NCBI RefSeq assembly: GCF_001717955.1
Contig: NZ_CP014168.1
Coordinates: forward strand, 2,265,501 to 2,329,500
Length of the DNA stretch: 64,000 nucleotides
DNA from: Sphingomonas panacis
GTDB lineage: Bacteria; Pseudomonadota; Alphaproteobacteria; Sphingomonadales; Sphingomonadaceae
Reading direction: 5' to 3'
The notes under the pieces were generated by a model. The model was not told where the DNA came from, searched no databases, and saw only the letters and a program-made list of their open reading frames with translations. Positions 41,255 through 50,775 of this stretch are shown here, piece by piece; the stretch's first letter is position 1; every line of letters begins with the position of its first letter. The position numbers and the translations under genes were made by a program.

Positions 41255-44044
41255 CTAGTCCAAGCCGAGACCAAGTTCTGCGGTCGACGCTTTGATCCGG
41301 TGCATAAACGCAGTCGCGCCCATGGTCTGCGAACGGTGCAAGCCGCGGCGAAAGTATCGCTGAGCTCTGTCCGTCTGTCCGGTATGCGCGGCGATCAGCG
41401 CCCCGACACGCCATAACTCGGGGTGGGACCAACGTTCCTCCCTAGCGTCACGACAGTCGAGCAAAGGCTTCAGAGCACGAATTGCGCAATCAGGATCGCC
41501 AGCGCACAACCAAGCCTCAGCGAGGAGGCAACGGTAGAGGCTCGTCCGCAGACGCCACCCATTTGCCCACAGCGCCTCGATGCTGGCCGCCATCGTATCT
41601 AGTCCATTGCTGTTCCCCCGCGCCGCAGCAATTGCACCGGCGAAAAACAGCGCAGTTCCCTCGTAAATGCCAACGCTTTCACGCCGCGCCACTTCGGCCA
41701 ACCTGCCCTGCAGGTCTTCGGCCCGGCCCAGGTCTCCATCCAGGAAGGCGGCGGGCAACCCCGCCAGGCAGATGGCGTTCCCGAGCGAGATCATGTGATT
41801 AAGGTTCTCCGCTCTCGCGATTGCGCGGTCGGACAGTTCGACCGAAAGCTCGCTGCGCCCCTGCAGCCAGGCCAAGAGCGACGAAGACAGGTTGATCGCG
41901 ACGGGCAAATCGACCTGAAAGCGCGAGAGGCCCTGCTCGTCCCTTGCCTCTCCCCAAGATTGCCTCAAAAATTGCAGACGCGCATCCGCCGAGGCTAACC
42001 GTCCTACATAGATCTCATCGTGCGCAAGAAACCTCATTCCGCCCGGTGCCTTGCTCCACTCGACATCGGCAGACCTGGCGAAGTCCAGCATGCTGCGCAG
42101 CGCCGTCAGCGGCCGACCGGAATAGGCGAGGTAGACAGCCTCGCCGCAGACTGCCTGCAAGGCAAGATCGCCATCTCCCGCCGCGTTGGCAAATTGGATG
42201 CTTTCGCGCCACGCCTCACCCGTCTGCGGATGCACCTGACGGGCAAGCGTCATCCCCCAGGCTTGAGCCATGTGCATCCGGGCGCGGCTCAGCGGCGGCA
42301 GGTCGCCGCCGTTGCCAAACGCCAAGGCCTGCTCCAGTGCGGCGAGCAGTTCCTGGAAAGCCGACTGTTCCTGCCACAACGGCAGAGCGGCGACCACCAG
42401 GTCGACTCCCATGCGCGCGTTGCCCTGAGGATCGAAGGCCCAGCGTATAGCAGCGCGCAGGTCGTCCATCTGCTCGCCGTACCTGCCCAACCATTCGCGA
42501 GCTGTCAGAAACGACCATTCGCGCTCTGCCTCCTGCATGCGCGCCAACACGCGGGCCGCAAACAAACGCTTCGCCAAGTCGACCTGGGGTGATCCCAGCA
42601 GACGCTGCGACGCATAAACCCAAGTACTTTCGACGAGACGATAGCGCAGTGCGCCGGCGATGACATCCGCAGACACCAGGGACTTGGCGACAAGCTGGCC
42701 AAGCGCATCACGGCCGGTCATCGGATCGAGCAGTCCCGCAGCGTAGATGCTTTCCGCGTCCTCGGCGCTAAACCGGCCAGCGAACACCGACAAAAGCTCG
42801 AAGAGGACCGCTTCCTGCTCGGGCAGCAAGCGGTAGCTCCAGTCCAGGGCGGCTTCGAGCGTCTGGTGTCGCAGCGGAGCATCGCGCCGCCCGCGGTGCA
42901 TCGCCGCGAACCCTTCTCTGAAAAGCTCTGTCAGAGCCTCGGCGCCGAAACTGCCTGCAGTTCCGGCCGCAAGTTCGATCGCCAATGCAAGTCCGTCGAG
43001 CCGGGCACAGATCGAAGCTACAGCTTGCACATAGCCAGGGTCCAAATCCGCATCGTCGCCTCTACCTGCCTTGGCGAGAAACAGACGTACAGCGGGGTAC
43101 TGCAGAGCCTCCTCAGTAACGGTTATCGCGCCTGGATCGGGAAAACCGAGTTTCGCCAAGTGAACAACGTTTTCGTGGCGCGTGCGTAGTGGCTCGCGGG
43201 TCGTGGCGATAATCTGCGCCTCGGGCACCGCGTGAGAGATGCGCTCCAGCAAGGCTGCCGCCGTGGTAATCACATGCTCGCAGTTATCGATGATTAGGAT
43301 CGGGCGCTCGGCGCGCAGCAGAGCGATGACACCGGCGATCGGGTCGTCGAGGCCAAGCGAAATGCCCAGCGCCGTTGCCATTGCCGGGATAACGAACTGG
43401 GAACTGTTCAAGGTCGAAAGATCGACGAAGGCGACGGGCTGGCCGGCGGCGCGGAAATGCTGCGCGGCGGCGACAGCGATCGAGGTCTTACCCGCGCCCC
43501 CTGGACCCACGACCGTCACATAGCCATTCTGCTGCATGCGCACCGCGATCTGGTGCAGAGCGTCGTCGCGGCCGTAAAGGTGCGGCGCGGTGGGCGGCGG
43601 TGTTAGGCGCAGTCCGCTAGATCCGGCTGGGGGCTTGGCGGGTGCTTCCTCGACATTGTTTAACGCCGCCACGAACTTGTAGCCTCGGCCTGCAATCGTC
43701 ACGATATAGTCGGTTTCTGGATCGCAAGCCGCCAGTATGCGCCGCAGGTTGCCGATATTGACCTTCAAATTGTGCTCATGCACGAGGTAGCCGGGCCAGA
43801 CATGCGCAAACAGCTCGGCTTTGTTGACCGTTTCACCTGCACGCCGCACCAGTAGCGTCAGGATGTCGAACGCCCGGCCACCCAGAGCGACGGCTTCACC
43901 GTGATGCAAGAGCGCCTGGCGGTCCGGGATCAACTCGAAGTTGCCGAACTGAAAGGATGTTCGTTCGGAGATCAAATGGTGTCGCCTTCGGTTCCGCACA
44001 GCGCGATCCCTGCTACGGCCTTTCGCGTTTGTAGCGTGGTGCAC
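41255..44044 (-). CDS. Winged-helix / NTPase transcriptional regulator (929 aa)
   Basis: The N-terminal OmpR/CadC-type winged helix reads SFQFGNFELIPDRQALLHHG, LGGRAFDILTLLVRRAGETV and YIVTIAGRGYKFV. An NTPase follows near residue 185 with Walker A VVGPGGAGKTSIA, Walker B-like ILIIDNCEH and sensor TTREPLRT. After residue 500 come TPR-like helical repeats. The layout resembles bacterial ATPase-type activators common beside hydrolase and PNPOx-like genes. It is convergent with the PNPOx-like gene. The ATG at 44044 may be too early; the conserved domain begins about 30 codons later. Confidence 0.85.
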   Translation of the reverse strand: MHHATNAKGRSRDRAVRNRRRHHLISERTSFQFGNFELIPDRQALLHHGEAVALGGRAFDILTLLVRRAGETVNKAELFAHVWPGYLVHEHNLKVNIGNLRRILAACDPETDYIVTIAGRGYKFVAALNNVEEAPAKPPAGSSGLRLTPPPTAPHLYGRDDALHQIAVRMQQNGYVTVVGPGGAGKTSIAVAAAQHFRAAGQPVAFVDLSTLNSSQFVIPAMATALGISLGLDDPIAGVIALLRAERPILIIDNCEHVITTAAALLERISHAVPEAQIIATTREPLRTRHENVVHLAKLGFPDPGAITVTEEALQYPAVRLFLAKAGRGDDADLDPGYVQAVASICARLDGLALAIELAAGTAGSFGAEALTELFREGFAAMHRGRRDAPLRHQTLEAALDWSYRLLPEQEAVLFELLSVFAGRFSAEDAESIYAAGLLDPMTGRDALGQLVAKSLVSADVIAGALRYRLVESTWVYASQRLLGSPQVDLAKRLFAARVLARMQEAEREWSFLTAREWLGRYGEQMDDLRAAIRWAFDPQGNARMGVDLVVAALPLWQEQSAFQELLAALEQALAFGNGGDLPPLSRARMHMAQAWGMTLARQVHPQTGEAWRESIQFANAAGDGDLALQAVCGEAVYLAYSGRPLTALRSMLDFARSADVEWSKAPGGMRFLAHDEIYVGRLASADARLQFLRQSWGEARDEQGLSRFQVDLPVAINLSSSLLAWLQGRSELSVELSDRAIARAENLNHMISLGNAICLAGLPAAFLDGDLGRAEDLQGRLAEVARRESVGIYEGTALFFAGAIAAARGNSNGLDTMAASIEALWANGWRLRTSLYRCLLAEAWLCAGDPDCAIRALKPLLDCRDAREERWSHPELWRVGALIAAHTGQTDRAQRYFRRGLHRSQTMGATAFMHRIKASTAELGLGLD

Positions 44045-44250
44045 GCTCCGTTGCCAGCATTAGCACCATCCATAAATCATTGCCGTGCGTGGTATTTGCT
44101 TCGGACAGTTGCACCTGCAGCGTCGGCCAATCGGCAGCTTGGAGCTCGACAGCTGCCGTTTGGTTCAACACTGCAAAGGGTAGGTTTGTCCCAGTTATTG
44201 CCATTGGCACAACCTGTTCGACGCCCAACGTGGCCTCTCATGCGGTGATT
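44045..44250. other. Right junction between cargo and trbE
   Basis: A 71-codon minus-strand frame (44013-44228, starting MGVEQVVPMAITGTNLPFAV) spans most of the gap but is unrecognised and overlaps the regulator start. In an intact operon trbJ would begin here. No inverted repeat or IS end could be identified at the junction. Confidence 0.3.
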
Positions 44251-46695
44251 TCATCGCCCGATGCTGGTTGTGTCACGCTCAAAACCAGCGAGAAGATCGG
44301 CGGCCCAATCGAGACCTGAGTCGATAAGATAGCGCTCGGCGAAATCCGCCCGACCGCCATCAGTGATCATCGCGTGGATCCGGTCTTGGCTGGCCGGATC
44401 GGAGGTACCGCAGAGCGCCAGCGCGATCGGCCCCAGCCTCAGGTCGAAGAGCCGGTTGCCGCGCGCGGACTGCAGATAATATTGCCGCTTCGGCGTCGCT
44501 CGGCTGACCAACTCGATTTGCCGGTCGTTCAGGCCGAACCGTTCATACGCCTCGCGGCTCTGCGGCTCGATTGCGCGGTCGTTGGGAAGCAATATGCGCT
44601 GAGGACAGCTTTCGATGATGGCCGGCGCGATGCTGCTCGATGCGATGTCCGCGAGGCTCTGGGTCGCGAACAGCACCGCCACATTCTTCTTGCGCAGCAC
44701 CTTCAACCATTCGCGGATGCGCGCGGCGAACAGCGGATGGTCGAGGAAAATCCAGGCTTCGTCGAGCACGAGCAGGGTCGGCCGACCATCGAACCGCTCC
44801 TCCAACCGGTGGAATAGATAGGTCAGCACGGGCGCCACCACGCCGGTCTGGCCCATCAGCGCCTCGGTTTCAAAGCACTGGACATCGGCGAAGGCGAGAT
44901 GCTGCTCGGCCGCGTCGAGCAGACGGCCGTAGGGACCGTCGAGCGTGTAGGCACTAAGCGCGGTGCGAAGCGCGTTCGACTGGAGCAGCAAGGTGAGCCC
45001 GGTCAGCGTTCGCTCCTCGGGCGGGGCGGAGGCGAGGCTGCCGAGCGCAGACCATACCGCGTCCTTGATCTCGGGCGTGACGATAACCTTTTCGTGTGCG
45101 AGTAGCGCACCGATCCACTCCGCTGCCCAACTCCGTTCTTTGGCATCGTCGATCCGCCGCAGGGGCTGGAACGCCAGCGTTTCGCCGGCATCCGCACCGA
45201 GGCCGAGCGCGTGGTGTGCGCCGCCCATCGCCAGCACGGCGGCGCGCGCCGAAAACCCCTTGTCGAAGATATAGACCTGGGAGCCGGCGTAGCGTCGGAA
45301 TTGGAGAGCGATCAGCGCGAGCAGCACCGATTTGCCGGCGCCGGTCGGACCGACCACCAGCATGTGGCCGACATCGCCGACATGGGTCGACAGGCGGAAC
45401 GGCGTAGATCCCGCCGTGCTGGCATGGAGCAGCGGCGGTCCATCGAGATGGGCGTTGCGCGCCGGTCCGGCCCAGACCGACCACAGCGGCATCAGATGTG
45501 CGAGATTGAGCGTGTGAACCAGCGGCTGACGGACATTCGCGTAGACCTGACCTGGCAGCGACGACAGCCATGCCTCGACCGCGTTCACGCCCTCGCGGAT
45601 CGTCGTGAACCCCAGCCCGTTGACGATCCGCTCGACCTGCCGGACCTTGTCCTCGACCCTGCCGCGATCGATGTCAGTCACCGTGATCGTCGTGGTCAGG
45701 TGACCGAACGCGACATGGTCGCCGCCGAGCACCTGAAGCGCCATATCGGCATCGACCACCTTGTTGTCGGCGTCGCTGTCGAGCAGCTGCGAAGGTTGGT
45801 TGTACATGATCTCTCGCAGAAGTGCGGTGATCGACTTGCGCTTGTTGAACCATTGTCGCCGCAGCTTGGTCAGCGCCTTGGTCGCATCGCTCTTGTCGAG
45901 CGCGAGGAAGCGGGTGACCCATCGGTAGGCGAAATCCTCGTGGTTGAGCGCGTCGAGGATTCCAGGCCGGCTCATGCTGGGGAAGCCAAGCACCGTCAGC
46001 GTGCGAATGTGGCTGTCACCAAGCCGCGGCTCCAGCCCGCCGGTCAGCGGCGTGTCGACGAGCAGCGCGTCGAGATAAACCGGTGTCTCGGGGACCGCGA
46101 CACGATGCGCTCGCTCGGAAATCGTATCGTGCAGGAACGTCAGTGTCTCGGAGTCGTCGAGCGCGCGTACCTCGGGCATGAAGCTCGCGAAGAGGTCCAG
46201 GGCGCGGTCGCTCTCGGCGATGAAACTGGACAGCGCCCTGCGCCAGTCGCGACCCTTGTCGGCATCGGGCCGCTCGACCAGCGAACGGCCGGCTGCCTCC
46301 GCGCTGTCCGGCGTCGGCAGCCAGGTCAGCGTCAAATGGTAGCGGCTCTCATAATGCTCGCCTTCTTCCAGGAAGGCGGCGCGGCGCTCCTGATCGACGA
46401 GCCATGATGCGGCGTCGGGGAAATGGCTGTCGGGATAGGCTGACGCCTCACGCCGCTCGGCATCGAAGAAGAGCGCCCAGCCGGTGCCGAACCGCTTGAG
46501 CACGTTGTTTGCCCGCGCGCAGGCCGAGATCAACTCGGCCTCGGTCGCGGATTCAAGATCGGGTCCGCGGAAGCGCAGCGTCCGCTGGAAGCTGCCGTCC
46601 TTGTTGAGGATGATGCCGGGCGCGACCAGCGCTGCCCAGGGAAGATGGTCCGCCAGCCGATCGGCTCGGTGGCGATATTCAGCGAGGTTCAGCAC
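44251..46695 (-). CDS. trbE: TrbE, VirB4-like conjugation ATPase
   Basis: 814 aa from the GTG at 46695 (VLNLAEYRHRADRLADHLPW, the usual TrbE start), overlapping the trbD stop by 7 bp. The CagE/TrbE N-terminal domain spans residues to about 400. The ATPase domain has Walker A VVGPTGAGKSVLLALIALQF and Walker B TLLVLDEAWIFLD. The C-terminus reaches the expected LIDSGLDWAADLLAGF. It energises pilus assembly and substrate transfer. The gene appears complete, but trbJ, which should follow, is 32 kb away. Confidence 0.95.
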   Translation of the reverse strand: MLNLAEYRHRADRLADHLPWAALVAPGIILNKDGSFQRTLRFRGPDLESATEAELISACARANNVLKRFGTGWALFFDAERREASAYPDSHFPDAASWLVDQERRAAFLEEGEHYESRYHLTLTWLPTPDSAEAAGRSLVERPDADKGRDWRRALSSFIAESDRALDLFASFMPEVRALDDSETLTFLHDTISERAHRVAVPETPVYLDALLVDTPLTGGLEPRLGDSHIRTLTVLGFPSMSRPGILDALNHEDFAYRWVTRFLALDKSDATKALTKLRRQWFNKRKSITALLREIMYNQPSQLLDSDADNKVVDADMALQVLGGDHVAFGHLTTTITVTDIDRGRVEDKVRQVERIVNGLGFTTIREGVNAVEAWLSSLPGQVYANVRQPLVHTLNLAHLMPLWSVWAGPARNAHLDGPPLLHASTAGSTPFRLSTHVGDVGHMLVVGPTGAGKSVLLALIALQFRRYAGSQVYIFDKGFSARAAVLAMGGAHHALGLGADAGETLAFQPLRRIDDAKERSWAAEWIGALLAHEKVIVTPEIKDAVWSALGSLASAPPEERTLTGLTLLLQSNALRTALSAYTLDGPYGRLLDAAEQHLAFADVQCFETEALMGQTGVVAPVLTYLFHRLEERFDGRPTLLVLDEAWIFLDHPLFAARIREWLKVLRKKNVAVLFATQSLADIASSSIAPAIIESCPQRILLPNDRAIEPQSREAYERFGLNDRQIELVSRATPKRQYYLQSARGNRLFDLRLGPIALALCGTSDPASQDRIHAMITDGGRADFAERYLIDSGLDWAADLLAGFERDTTSIGR

Positions 46696-46973
46696 GCGAG
46701 ATAGCCCTTCTGGCGGAGGTGGCGGATCAGCACGGGCACGAAGTCGGGGTCGCGCCGCGCGGCGAACACGGCGATGCTGTGTCCGGCGGCCCAGAGCACG
46801 AGGCCGGCCAGCCATTGCTGGAGGCCAAGACCGACCGCTGCGGCGATCGTCCCGTTGACGATGGCAATCCCGCGCGGCGCACCGCCGAGCAGAATCGGCG
46901 ACCCGAGGCTCCCATGGATGGGAGCCTCGAAGCCTTCGAGATGCTGTCCGGTGCCGAGCGGGACCGGGGTCAT
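46689..46973 (-). CDS. trbD: TrbD, VirB3-like conjugation protein
   Basis: 94 aa. It carries GFEAPIHGSLGSPILLGGAP (TrbD N-terminal motif) and two closely spaced membrane segments, IAIVNGTIAAAVGLGLQQWL and VLWAAGHSIAVFAA, ending RRDPDFVPVLIRHLRQK. It is an inner-membrane partner of TrbE. The start overlaps trbC by ATGA. Confidence 0.92.
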   Translation of the reverse strand: MTPVPLGTGQHLEGFEAPIHGSLGSPILLGGAPRGIAIVNGTIAAAVGLGLQQWLAGLVLWAAGHSIAVFAARRDPDFVPVLIRHLRQKGYLAC

Positions 46974-47311
46974 GCGATCAGCGCCCCGCCACCGAAGCTG
47001 AAGAAGCTGAGGAAGAAGCTTGAGGCGGCGAACGCAATCGACAGGCCGAACACGATCTGGATGAGGCGCCGGAAGCCGCCGCTGCTCTCGCCGAATGCCA
47101 GCGTGAGTCCGGTGGTTATGATCACGATGACGGCGACGATCTTCGCGACCGGCCCCTGGACCGATTCCAGCACCTGCTGGAGTGGCTGCTCCCAGGGCAT
47201 GCCCGATCCCGCCGCCTGCGCAGAATTGGCCAGGGCAACGCTCAGGCTGAGGGTGGCGCCGATGAGAAGGCGAGAACCGCGTGCGGGAATCTTGGTAAGC
47301 TGCATGGTCAT
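46970..47311 (-). CDS. trbC: TrbC, VirB2-like conjugative pilin
   Basis: 113 aa. A long signal peptide ends around NSAQAAGSG. The mature pilin has two hydrophobic helices (VAKIVAVIVIITTGLTLAFG and LIQIVFGLSIAFAASSFFLS), typical of TrbC/VirB2 pilins. ATGA overlaps with trbB and trbD show tight coupling. MTM or the internal ATG two codons later may start it. Confidence 0.92.
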   Translation of the reverse strand: MTMQLTKIPARGSRLLIGATLSLSVALANSAQAAGSGMPWEQPLQQVLESVQGPVAKIVAVIVIITTGLTLAFGESSGGFRRLIQIVFGLSIAFAASSFFLSFFSFGGGALIA

Positions 47312-48297
47312 TCTCCTTGGGGGTCGGCTGGGTTGAGGAGGTCGGCGAGCGCGTAGTTACCGGTGTCCGGATCGAACCCGGCGACGCGCGCTATCTGCGA
47401 GATGCGGCGCTGGAGGCCGCGCCCGGAGATGAAGACGATGATGTCGATTGCCTCGGCGATCAGCCGGCGCGGAACGGTGACTACCGCTTCCTGGACAAGG
47501 CCCTCGATCCGGTAGAGCGCGGATATCGCGCTATTGGCGTGCACCGTGGCGATGCCGCCGGGATGGCCGGTGTTCCAGGCCTTGAGCATGTCGAGTGCCT
47601 CAGGGCCGCGCACCTCGCCGACGATGATGCGATCGGGACGCAGGCGCAGCGTCGAGCGGACGAGATCGGCCATCGTGACGACGCCCGGTCGCGTGCGCAG
47701 CGCCACCGTGTCTGCGGCGGGGCTTTGCAGCTCACGCGTGTCCTCGATCAGGATGACGCGCTCATCGACCCATGCCATCTCCGCCAGAAGCGCGTTGGCG
47801 AGCGTCGTCTTTCCCGAGCTTGTGCCGCCGGCGACCAGAATGTTGTAGCGCTGCATCACGCACGCCTTCAGGCGATCGGCAGCGGCTTGGCCCATGATGC
47901 CGTCGGTCACATAGTCATCGAGGCTGTAGAGCCGCTCAGCAGGCTTCCGAATCGAGAAGCAGGGCGCGGTCGATACGGGCGGCAGCACCCCTTCGAACCG
48001 CTCGCCAGCGCGACCTTCGATGTGGGGCGGGAGCTCAGCCGATACGATTGGCGCATCGCCATGCACCTCGGCACGGGCATGCGATGCCACAAGCCGGATG
48101 ATCCGCTCGACTTGAGCGGAATCCATGCGGACGGATGTGTCGGTACGGCCTTCGCCGAGCCGGTCGAAGCGGAGGGCGCCGTCCGGATTGACCATGATCT
48201 CAAGGACGCGAGGATCGGCCAGGGCCGCAGCGATCGCTGGCCCCATCGCCGTGCGCAGCATCGCGCGTCGACGGTCCGCGGAAGTCCCGCCGGTCAT
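47308..48297 (-). CDS. trbB: TrbB, VirB11-like conjugation ATPase
   Basis: 329 aa. Walker A is VAGGTSSGKTTLANALLAEM; the Asp box is VILIEDTRELQ; Walker B is RIIVGEVRGPEALDMLKAWN; the His box is GHPGGIATVHANS. It is a hexameric ATPase at the base of the type IV channel. The start overlaps the copG-like gene by ATGA. Confidence 0.95.
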   Translation of the reverse strand: MTGGTSADRRRAMLRTAMGPAIAAALADPRVLEIMVNPDGALRFDRLGEGRTDTSVRMDSAQVERIIRLVASHARAEVHGDAPIVSAELPPHIEGRAGERFEGVLPPVSTAPCFSIRKPAERLYSLDDYVTDGIMGQAAADRLKACVMQRYNILVAGGTSSGKTTLANALLAEMAWVDERVILIEDTRELQSPAADTVALRTRPGVVTMADLVRSTLRLRPDRIIVGEVRGPEALDMLKAWNTGHPGGIATVHANSAISALYRIEGLVQEAVVTVPRRLIAEAIDIIVFISGRGLQRRISQIARVAGFDPDTGNYALADLLNPADPQGE

Positions 48298-48698
48298 CGG
48301 CCTGGCTCCGCAGTGCCGATGGTCCTGCGCCCCGCGGCGATCTGCCGGCCGACCTGCGTGATGAAAGCTTCGAATCGTTTGGCGGCAAGCGCACGACCGG
48401 CATGATCGTTCTCGGCGAGCGGCGCGTGGATCGCCAGTTCGTAGCGGACGAACAGCGCCAGTGTTTCGATCTGGATGTGACCGTCGCGCTCGATCCGCCC
48501 GATCGCGGCGGTCAGGCGATCCAGGCGCATGCCGAACCGGTCCTCCAGCTCGGAGGCGCCGCGACGGTTGAGCCAGGCGGTGACGGCATCGGTCAGGATT
48601 GCCGATTTCGATGCGCCGGGTTTCGCGGCAAGCGCCTCGAGACGGTCGCTGACCGGCTTGGGCAGGAAAAGCTGGTGGCGGATCTTCTCGGGGCTCAT
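48294..48698 (-). CDS. CopG/ribbon-helix-helix-type protein of trb operon
   Basis: 134 aa from the ATG at 48698. The N-terminal RHQLFLPKPVSDRLEALAAK and GASKSAILTDAVTAWLNR fit a ribbon-helix-helix DNA-binding fold, and helical sequence follows. Proteins of this type lie between traG and trbB in Tn4371-like elements and may autoregulate the operon. It starts 1 bp after the traG stop. Confidence 0.85.
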   Translation of the reverse strand: MSPEKIRHQLFLPKPVSDRLEALAAKPGASKSAILTDAVTAWLNRRGASELEDRFGMRLDRLTAAIGRIERDGHIQIETLALFVRYELAIHAPLAENDHAGRALAAKRFEAFITQVGRQIAAGRRTIGTAEPGR

Positions 48699-48699
48699 T

Positions 48700-50757
48700 T
48701 CAGAAATCCAGCTGTAGGTCGTCGGGCCGATGCCCGTTCGAACCGTCGGCGCCCGCATCGATCGTGTAGACCACTCGGGCAGCGCCTAAGGCCCGCGCCT
48801 GGTCCATGGCTCGGCTGTCGGCGGCTAGGTCGCTATCGTCATCGCCAAAGCCGAGCGGGTCGTCAGCGGTGGGTTCAGGTGATGCCGGTCGACCGATTTC
48901 CTGTCCGGGATGCCGAGCTTGTTCCAGACCACCGCTGACATCGTCACCGTCGCTGTCGCTGTCGATCCCAGCGTTGAGGCGCGCATCGACGCTGCGTGTG
49001 ATCGCGGCCCAGTCGTCCGCGCGTGCGGGTGGTCGATCGGCATAATCACCGTCCGCGAGTACCGGCGACGACAACACCCGTGTCTTGAAATTGCTGTCTT
49101 CAAAATAGCGCAGCTTGGTGGCGCGGATCGGCGGCGTACCGGCGACGAGTACCAACTCGTCGGTGCTGGCAAGCTGCATGACCTCGCCGGGTGTCAGCAA
49201 GGCGCGGGCGGTCTCCTGCCGGCTGACCATGACATGCGCGAGCCACGGCGCGAGCCGGTGGCCGGCATAGTTGCGCATCGCGCGCTGTTCGGTAGCGGTG
49301 CCGAGCGCGTCGGAAATGCGCTTCGCCGTGCGTTCGTCGTTGGTCGCAAACGCGACGCGGACATGGCAGTTGTCGAGGATGGCGTTGTGCTCGCCGTAAG
49401 CTTTCTCGATCTGGTTGAGGCTCTGCGCGATCAGGAATGCGCGCACACCATAGCCGGCGAGAAAGGCGAGGCTGGTCTCGAAGAAATCCAGGCGACCGAG
49501 CGCCGGAAATTCATCGAGCATCATGAGCAGCTTGTGACGGGAAGGGGGCTTGGCACCGTTTTCGGCATGAAGCTGCTCGGTGAGCCGCCGACCGATCTGG
49601 TTGAGCACGAGCCGGATCAGCGGCTTGGTGCGGCTGATGTCGGAGGGGGGCACGACCAGATAGAGCGAGACCGGCGACTTGCCCTCGACCAGATCGGCGA
49701 TGCGCCAGTCGCAGCGTGAGGTCACGGTCGCGACCGTGGGGTCGCGGTAGAGACCGAGGAACGACATCGCCGTGGAGAGCACGCCAGAGCGTTCATTTTC
49801 GGACTTGTTGAGCACTTCACGCGCCGCGGAGGCGACGACGGGATGAACCACCGGCGCCTCAGGTGTCCCAAGATGGTTAGTGGTCATCATCAGCTTGAGC
49901 GTAGCGGCGAATGGCCGTTGCGGATCCGACAGGAACGACGCCACGCGGGCGAGGGTTTTGTCCTCCTCAGCGTAGAGGATGTGGAGGATCGCGCCGACGA
50001 GCAGCGAGTGGCTGGTTTTCTCCCAGTGATTGCGCACCGTCAGCGCGCCTTCGGGATCGACCAGGATGTCGGCGATGTTCTGGACGTCGCGGACTTCGTT
50101 GGTGCCGCGGCGAACTTCGAGCAACGGATTGTAGCGCGCCGAGCGGGCATCGGTCGGATTGAAAAGCAGGCAGTGCGAGAAGCGCTGGCGCCAGCCGGCG
50201 GTCAGTTGCCAGTTCTCACCCTTGATGTCGTGGATGACGGCTGACCCCGACCAGCCAAGCAGCGTAGGCACGACCAGGCCGACGCCCTTGCCGCTGCGGG
50301 TTGGCGCGAACGCCATGATGTGTTCGGGACCGTCATGACGGAGATAGCGCGGGCCAACGCGCCCGAGGAATACGCCGGATTCGGTGAGCAGCCCGGCCCG
50401 GCGGAGGTCGCGCGGTTCGGCCCAACGTGCCGAGCCATAAGTGGTGAGATTGTTGCGCTGGCGCGCACGCCACAGCGACCCGAAGATCGCAGCGGCGCAT
50501 CCGACCAGACCGCTCGTAGCGGCGATCGCACCTGCCTCCTCGAACACCGTCGGGGCGTAGGCATCGAACGAAAACAACCAGCCGAACAGGGCCCAGGGCA
50601 CATAGACTGGATGGTCGAACGCTACGAACCACGGTCGGCCGAGTTCGGGCTGATAGGCGAGGTGCGCAGCAGCCCATTGTGTGGCGAACCAGACGCCCGC
50701 CAACACGATGGCGAGCACGACAAGGATTTGTCCGATGAGCAGTTTGGTCGGGGTCAT
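48700..50757 (-). CDS. traG: TraG, VirD4-like type IV coupling protein
   Basis: 685 aa from the ATG at 50757. Two N-terminal membrane segments (LLIGQILVVLAIVLAGVWF and a second near residue 70) precede a soluble ATPase: Walker A FAPTRSGKGVGLVVPTLLGW and Walker B LLMMLDEFPALGRLDFF. The C-terminal tail from about residue 590 is Asp-rich and probably disordered. It links the relaxosome to the secretion channel. No relaxase gene lies upstream in this window, where integration and processing genes would be expected. Confidence 0.95.
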   Translation of the reverse strand: MTPTKLLIGQILVVLAIVLAGVWFATQWAAAHLAYQPELGRPWFVAFDHPVYVPWALFGWLFSFDAYAPTVFEEAGAIAATSGLVGCAAAIFGSLWRARQRNNLTTYGSARWAEPRDLRRAGLLTESGVFLGRVGPRYLRHDGPEHIMAFAPTRSGKGVGLVVPTLLGWSGSAVIHDIKGENWQLTAGWRQRFSHCLLFNPTDARSARYNPLLEVRRGTNEVRDVQNIADILVDPEGALTVRNHWEKTSHSLLVGAILHILYAEEDKTLARVASFLSDPQRPFAATLKLMMTTNHLGTPEAPVVHPVVASAAREVLNKSENERSGVLSTAMSFLGLYRDPTVATVTSRCDWRIADLVEGKSPVSLYLVVPPSDISRTKPLIRLVLNQIGRRLTEQLHAENGAKPPSRHKLLMMLDEFPALGRLDFFETSLAFLAGYGVRAFLIAQSLNQIEKAYGEHNAILDNCHVRVAFATNDERTAKRISDALGTATEQRAMRNYAGHRLAPWLAHVMVSRQETARALLTPGEVMQLASTDELVLVAGTPPIRATKLRYFEDSNFKTRVLSSPVLADGDYADRPPARADDWAAITRSVDARLNAGIDSDSDGDDVSGGLEQARHPGQEIGRPASPEPTADDPLGFGDDDSDLAADSRAMDQARALGAARVVYTIDAGADGSNGHRPDDLQLDF

Positions 50758-50775
50758 ACGTGCCTCCGCCCGCAC

